64,000 bases of DNA, taken from positions 151,746 through 215,745 of the forward strand of contig CBDUZW010000001.1 in the NCBI GenBank assembly GCA_965371805.1, read 5' to 3'. The notes beneath the pieces were generated by a model. The model was not told the DNA's origin. It saw nothing but the letters and a program-made list of their open reading frames with translations, and made no database searches. This stretch comes from JAOZTV01 sp965371805 (GTDB lineage: Bacteria > Acidobacteriota > Aminicenantia > UBA2199). The stretch's first letter is position 1. Each line of letters opens with the position of its first letter. Of the stretch, positions 61,887 through 64,000 are shown piece by piece. The translations under genes and the position numbers were made by a program.

Positions 61887-62795
61887 GGCGGCACCTGCAC
61901 TCATTCCAAATATTGCAAACAGACCTATATAGGTTGCTTCATAGATACCGAGAGAACCCGGAATAAAAGGAAATACAAAAGCTAAATTACCTAAAACTGT
62001 AATTAAGAAACTGTCAATAAACGTGATATTATTAATTCCAATAAATATCAAACCTAAATGAATTTCTGTAGCCCAGAGTAAGATAAGTAAAACATAGAGT
62101 AAGAATGATTTAAAAAAAGCAAGCCGGTTTTTAAGATAAAAAACAGAAATATGTTCATCAATTTCCATTATTTTGGGTTTATATTTATTCAGGAATTTTG
62201 GTTTTATTCTAAACTTTTCAAAGATCTTTATGATCCAGCCAAATAGACCTTTCTTTTGTTTAGCCAGGAAAAAACACACAAGAAAAGTTGCAATAATTAC
62301 ACCTATTATAAACACGGTTTTTAACTTCCCCGGTAATGAAATACGATATAAAGTCATCGAGACACCTATGATAGTTAAGAAAACAACCACTAAAAATTCA
62401 ATTGTTTTATCTACAATAACAGATGCAAGGCTCACTTTCTTACTTGAACAATCCACAAGATAAATCCTTGTAGCCTCACTCCCTATCATAGCTGTCGGTG
62501 TTAATTGACTTACTGAATGACCAGCCATTCTTGCCTTAACCATGTTAAACAATGATGTTTTACCTTCATATGCATCAAGAATGACTTTCCAGCAAATTGT
62601 GCGAAGCACCCAATAAAGGACCCGGAGCCCTATAAGAATAAAAAAACTTATTAAACTTATTTGAGAAAGATTCTTCCAGATTTCATTTATTCCAATTTTG
62701 TATATCATAAATGCCAGGATTAATATACCCAGGAGCACAAACATATACATGATTCGCTGTTTCATTTTTTCTTTATCCCTTGTATAACGGATCAA
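61800..62795 (-). CDS. YbhN/AglD-type flippase-like membrane protein
   Basis: This 331-residue protein has about eight membrane segments and the LPG-synthase-TM/UPF0104 pattern: A-R-M-A-G-H-S-V-S-Q-L-T-P near 88-100, G-S-E-A-T-R near 104, V-I-V-D-K-T near 122-127, and P-F-I-P-G-S-L-G-I-Y-E near 274-284. Such proteins are often encoded beside lipid or glycolipid genes and may flip or modify lipids. Its 3' end overlaps the end of the CDP-alcohol transferase gene on the other strand by 87 bases. Confidence 0.8.
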   Translation of the reverse strand: MIRYTRDKEKMKQRIMYMFVLLGILILAFMIYKIGINEIWKNLSQISLISFFILIGLRVLYWVLRTICWKVILDAYEGKTSLFNMVKARMAGHSVSQLTPTAMIGSEATRIYLVDCSSKKVSLASVIVDKTIEFLVVVFLTIIGVSMTLYRISLPGKLKTVFIIGVIIATFLVCFFLAKQKKGLFGWIIKIFEKFRIKPKFLNKYKPKIMEIDEHISVFYLKNRLAFFKSFLLYVLLILLWATEIHLGLIFIGINNITFIDSFLITVLGNLAFVFPFIPGSLGIYEATYIGLFAIFGMSAGAALTLVLIRRFIALLLAGVGLLAFIKPFNK

Positions 62796-62891
62796 ACAAG
62801 ACTCGTCATTTAAGTAAAATGATCTAATATAAATTATGAACTAAAATGAAATCAAAATCAAGACAAAAAAACATCTCATATTTGTACAGGA

Positions 62892-63866
62892 CTACTTATT
62901 TGTTTTTTTTATTCCTATTTCAAGTGCATTCTGATCACATGATTCAATACATACATTACAAGTAAAACAGTCAGGTCTCAGTGTTGATGAATTCAGAATA
63001 TCTTTCATAGCATAACATGGTGCCTCTTTAACACATTTGTTACAAGAGTTACAATTATTCTTATTAAATTGAATTTTGAATAAAGAGACCTGTTCTGTCC
63101 AATGAGTAAAAAGACCGATAGGACAAACAAAATGGCAGAATGGCCTGTAGTATTTAAATGCAAAAATAATAGTCAGTAAGAAAGGCAAATAATGAATGAG
63201 ATATTCTATTAAATTTTCTTCAAGACCAAACTCAAGTCCATGAAAAGCATTAACATAATCATATAAGGATTTTGCATATTTAGTTCCTTCATAAACCGAG
63301 TATATAATCGCTGTCGCACTGAGAAAAATAAAAGTTACAAAAAGGAATAATCTTATTATATGAGCAATCGTAAAATTGCTTTTAAATTTTTTTATCTTTA
63401 ATTTTTTCGTCAACATATTTATAAGTTCCTGAATCGCGCCAACAGGACATACATAAGCACAAAAAAGACGTGGTCCGATCAGACTGAGAAGTAGAATTAC
63501 AAATAATGTTACTGCAAATGGAATCCCGAAACCATATAATAAAGCTTTTGTTACACACATTGGAGATGGATGCATTGCAAACATATTAAAGAAATTTCCT
63601 GAAAGTCCAAATAGCAGTGTTGATATCAATAGCAAAATAGTTTTTATACCATTATTCATTCTCTTAGTTTTTAAAAGTAGTAATGCAATCACCCCTATTA
63701 TTATCATCACTATATATTTTGTAATAAAGGTTGGATTTCCAAGAAATGTAAAAATTGTAGGTGCTTTTCTTGTAGCATGTTCTGCTGTTTCAGAAGCAGT
63801 CTCAGCAAACACAGGAATTGTACAAAAATAGATCAATATAAAACTCAATTTTTTAATAATATTCAT
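62892..63866 (-). CDS. NapH/NosR-type membrane ferredoxin
   Basis: The product has about 324 residues with a signal or first helix, then about five more membrane segments, two C-x3-C-P motifs (C-A-Y-V-C-P and C-H-F-V-C-P) and two C-terminal 4Fe-4S sites (C-N-S-C-N-K-C and C-F-T-C-N-V-C). It would pass electrons across or along the inner membrane, as in nitrate, nitrous-oxide or related respiratory chains, but no partner gene is in view. The ATG at 63866, after GGGAG, is preferred over one at 63878. From 63879 to the right edge no gene is seen. Confidence 0.82.
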   Translation of the reverse strand: MNIIKKLSFILIYFCTIPVFAETASETAEHATRKAPTIFTFLGNPTFITKYIVMIIIGVIALLLLKTKRMNNGIKTILLLISTLLFGLSGNFFNMFAMHPSPMCVTKALLYGFGIPFAVTLFVILLLSLIGPRLFCAYVCPVGAIQELINMLTKKLKIKKFKSNFTIAHIIRLFLFVTFIFLSATAIIYSVYEGTKYAKSLYDYVNAFHGLEFGLEENLIEYLIHYLPFLLTIIFAFKYYRPFCHFVCPIGLFTHWTEQVSLFKIQFNKNNCNSCNKCVKEAPCYAMKDILNSSTLRPDCFTCNVCIESCDQNALEIGIKKTNK

Positions 63867-64000
63867 AGTTACTCCCATTATAATTAAAATTAAAACAATA
63901 TATAAGTTATACTATCAAAGACTCAGCAAGTCAAATAAATTAAATCATCCATAATCCACCGTCAAAAAAATAAATATTTTTTAGATGTTGACCATTAAAG

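Noticed and set aside
1..64000. tRNA or rRNA genes
   Set aside because: No intergenic stretch shows the T-loop and acceptor pattern of a tRNA or conserved rRNA sequence on reading. A covariance-model scan was not possible here.

Overview
The window is strongly AT-rich chromosomal DNA from a Gram-negative (double-membrane) bacterium. Envelope evidence is lipoproteins with lipoboxes, beta-barrel-like proteins ending in aromatic residues, an ExbD protein and a sigma-54 regulon for secreted proteins. Housekeeping genes (rpmF-plsX-fabG-acpP-fabF, nadA, recN, miaB, HU) are clearly bacterial. Inositol-lipid genes, a short LID-less adenylate kinase and a peptide/6-bladed-propeller/thioredoxin locus recall Bacteroidetes-like or spirochaete-like lineages, but the sequence alone does not fix the phylum. 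No rRNA, tRNA or CRISPR array was seen.

Layout. 0-3 kb: a minus-strand locus of an AraC-type HTH protein, a small Cys-containing secreted peptide, a propeller lipoprotein and an anchored thioredoxin-like protein. 3.1-3.4 kb: three perfect 17-bp palindromes about 78 bp apart. 3.7-8.3 kb: phosphatidylserine synthase, a YqaA-like membrane protein, a lipoprotein pair, DUF1353 and HU. 8.5-13.2 kb: a type III restriction-modification pair with res before mod. 13.4-18.6 kb: an accessory island where copies of a ~50-65 bp repeat, all in one orientation, separate one-module units: an AraC-HTH/zinc-ribbon fusion, a K+ channel with an unknown membrane partner, a broken Bro-N/DinD-like gene and a HigBA toxin-antitoxin pair. 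18.6-26 kb: housekeeping genes (FxsA, NadA, M32 carboxypeptidase, tandem adenylate kinase, ExbD, GlmU-like acyltransferase). 26-34 kb: a signalling operon of kinases, receiver proteins and an HDOD protein, ending in a decayed kinase copy.

34-45 kb: barrel-like protein, subtilase, RecN, MiaB, parvulin, a toxin-antitoxin pair wedged in front of pgeF, then the fatty-acid/phospholipid cluster. 46-53 kb: an arylsulfotransferase lipoprotein and two DUF1566 proteins around an ECF sigma / anti-sigma / Spy-CpxP-like operon that resembles CnrYXH metal-sensing systems in layout. 53.5-58.9 kb: the most distinctive unit, a minus-strand operon of secreted repeat protein, barrel-like protein, small secreted protein, histidine kinase and sigma-54 activator, preceded by a good -24/-12 promoter and a perfect 14-bp palindrome about 100 bp further upstream. 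59-62.8 kb: an inositol-lipid cluster (cytidylyltransferase, Ino1, CDP-alcohol phosphatidyltransferase) convergent with and overlapping a YbhN-type membrane protein. 62.9-63.9 kb: a membrane ferredoxin of NapH/NosR type.

Main candidates for something undescribed are the sigma-54 secreted-protein operon, the repeat-punctuated island with the channel pair and the AraC/zinc-ribbon fusion, and the AraC/peptide/propeller/thioredoxin locus with its palindromes.
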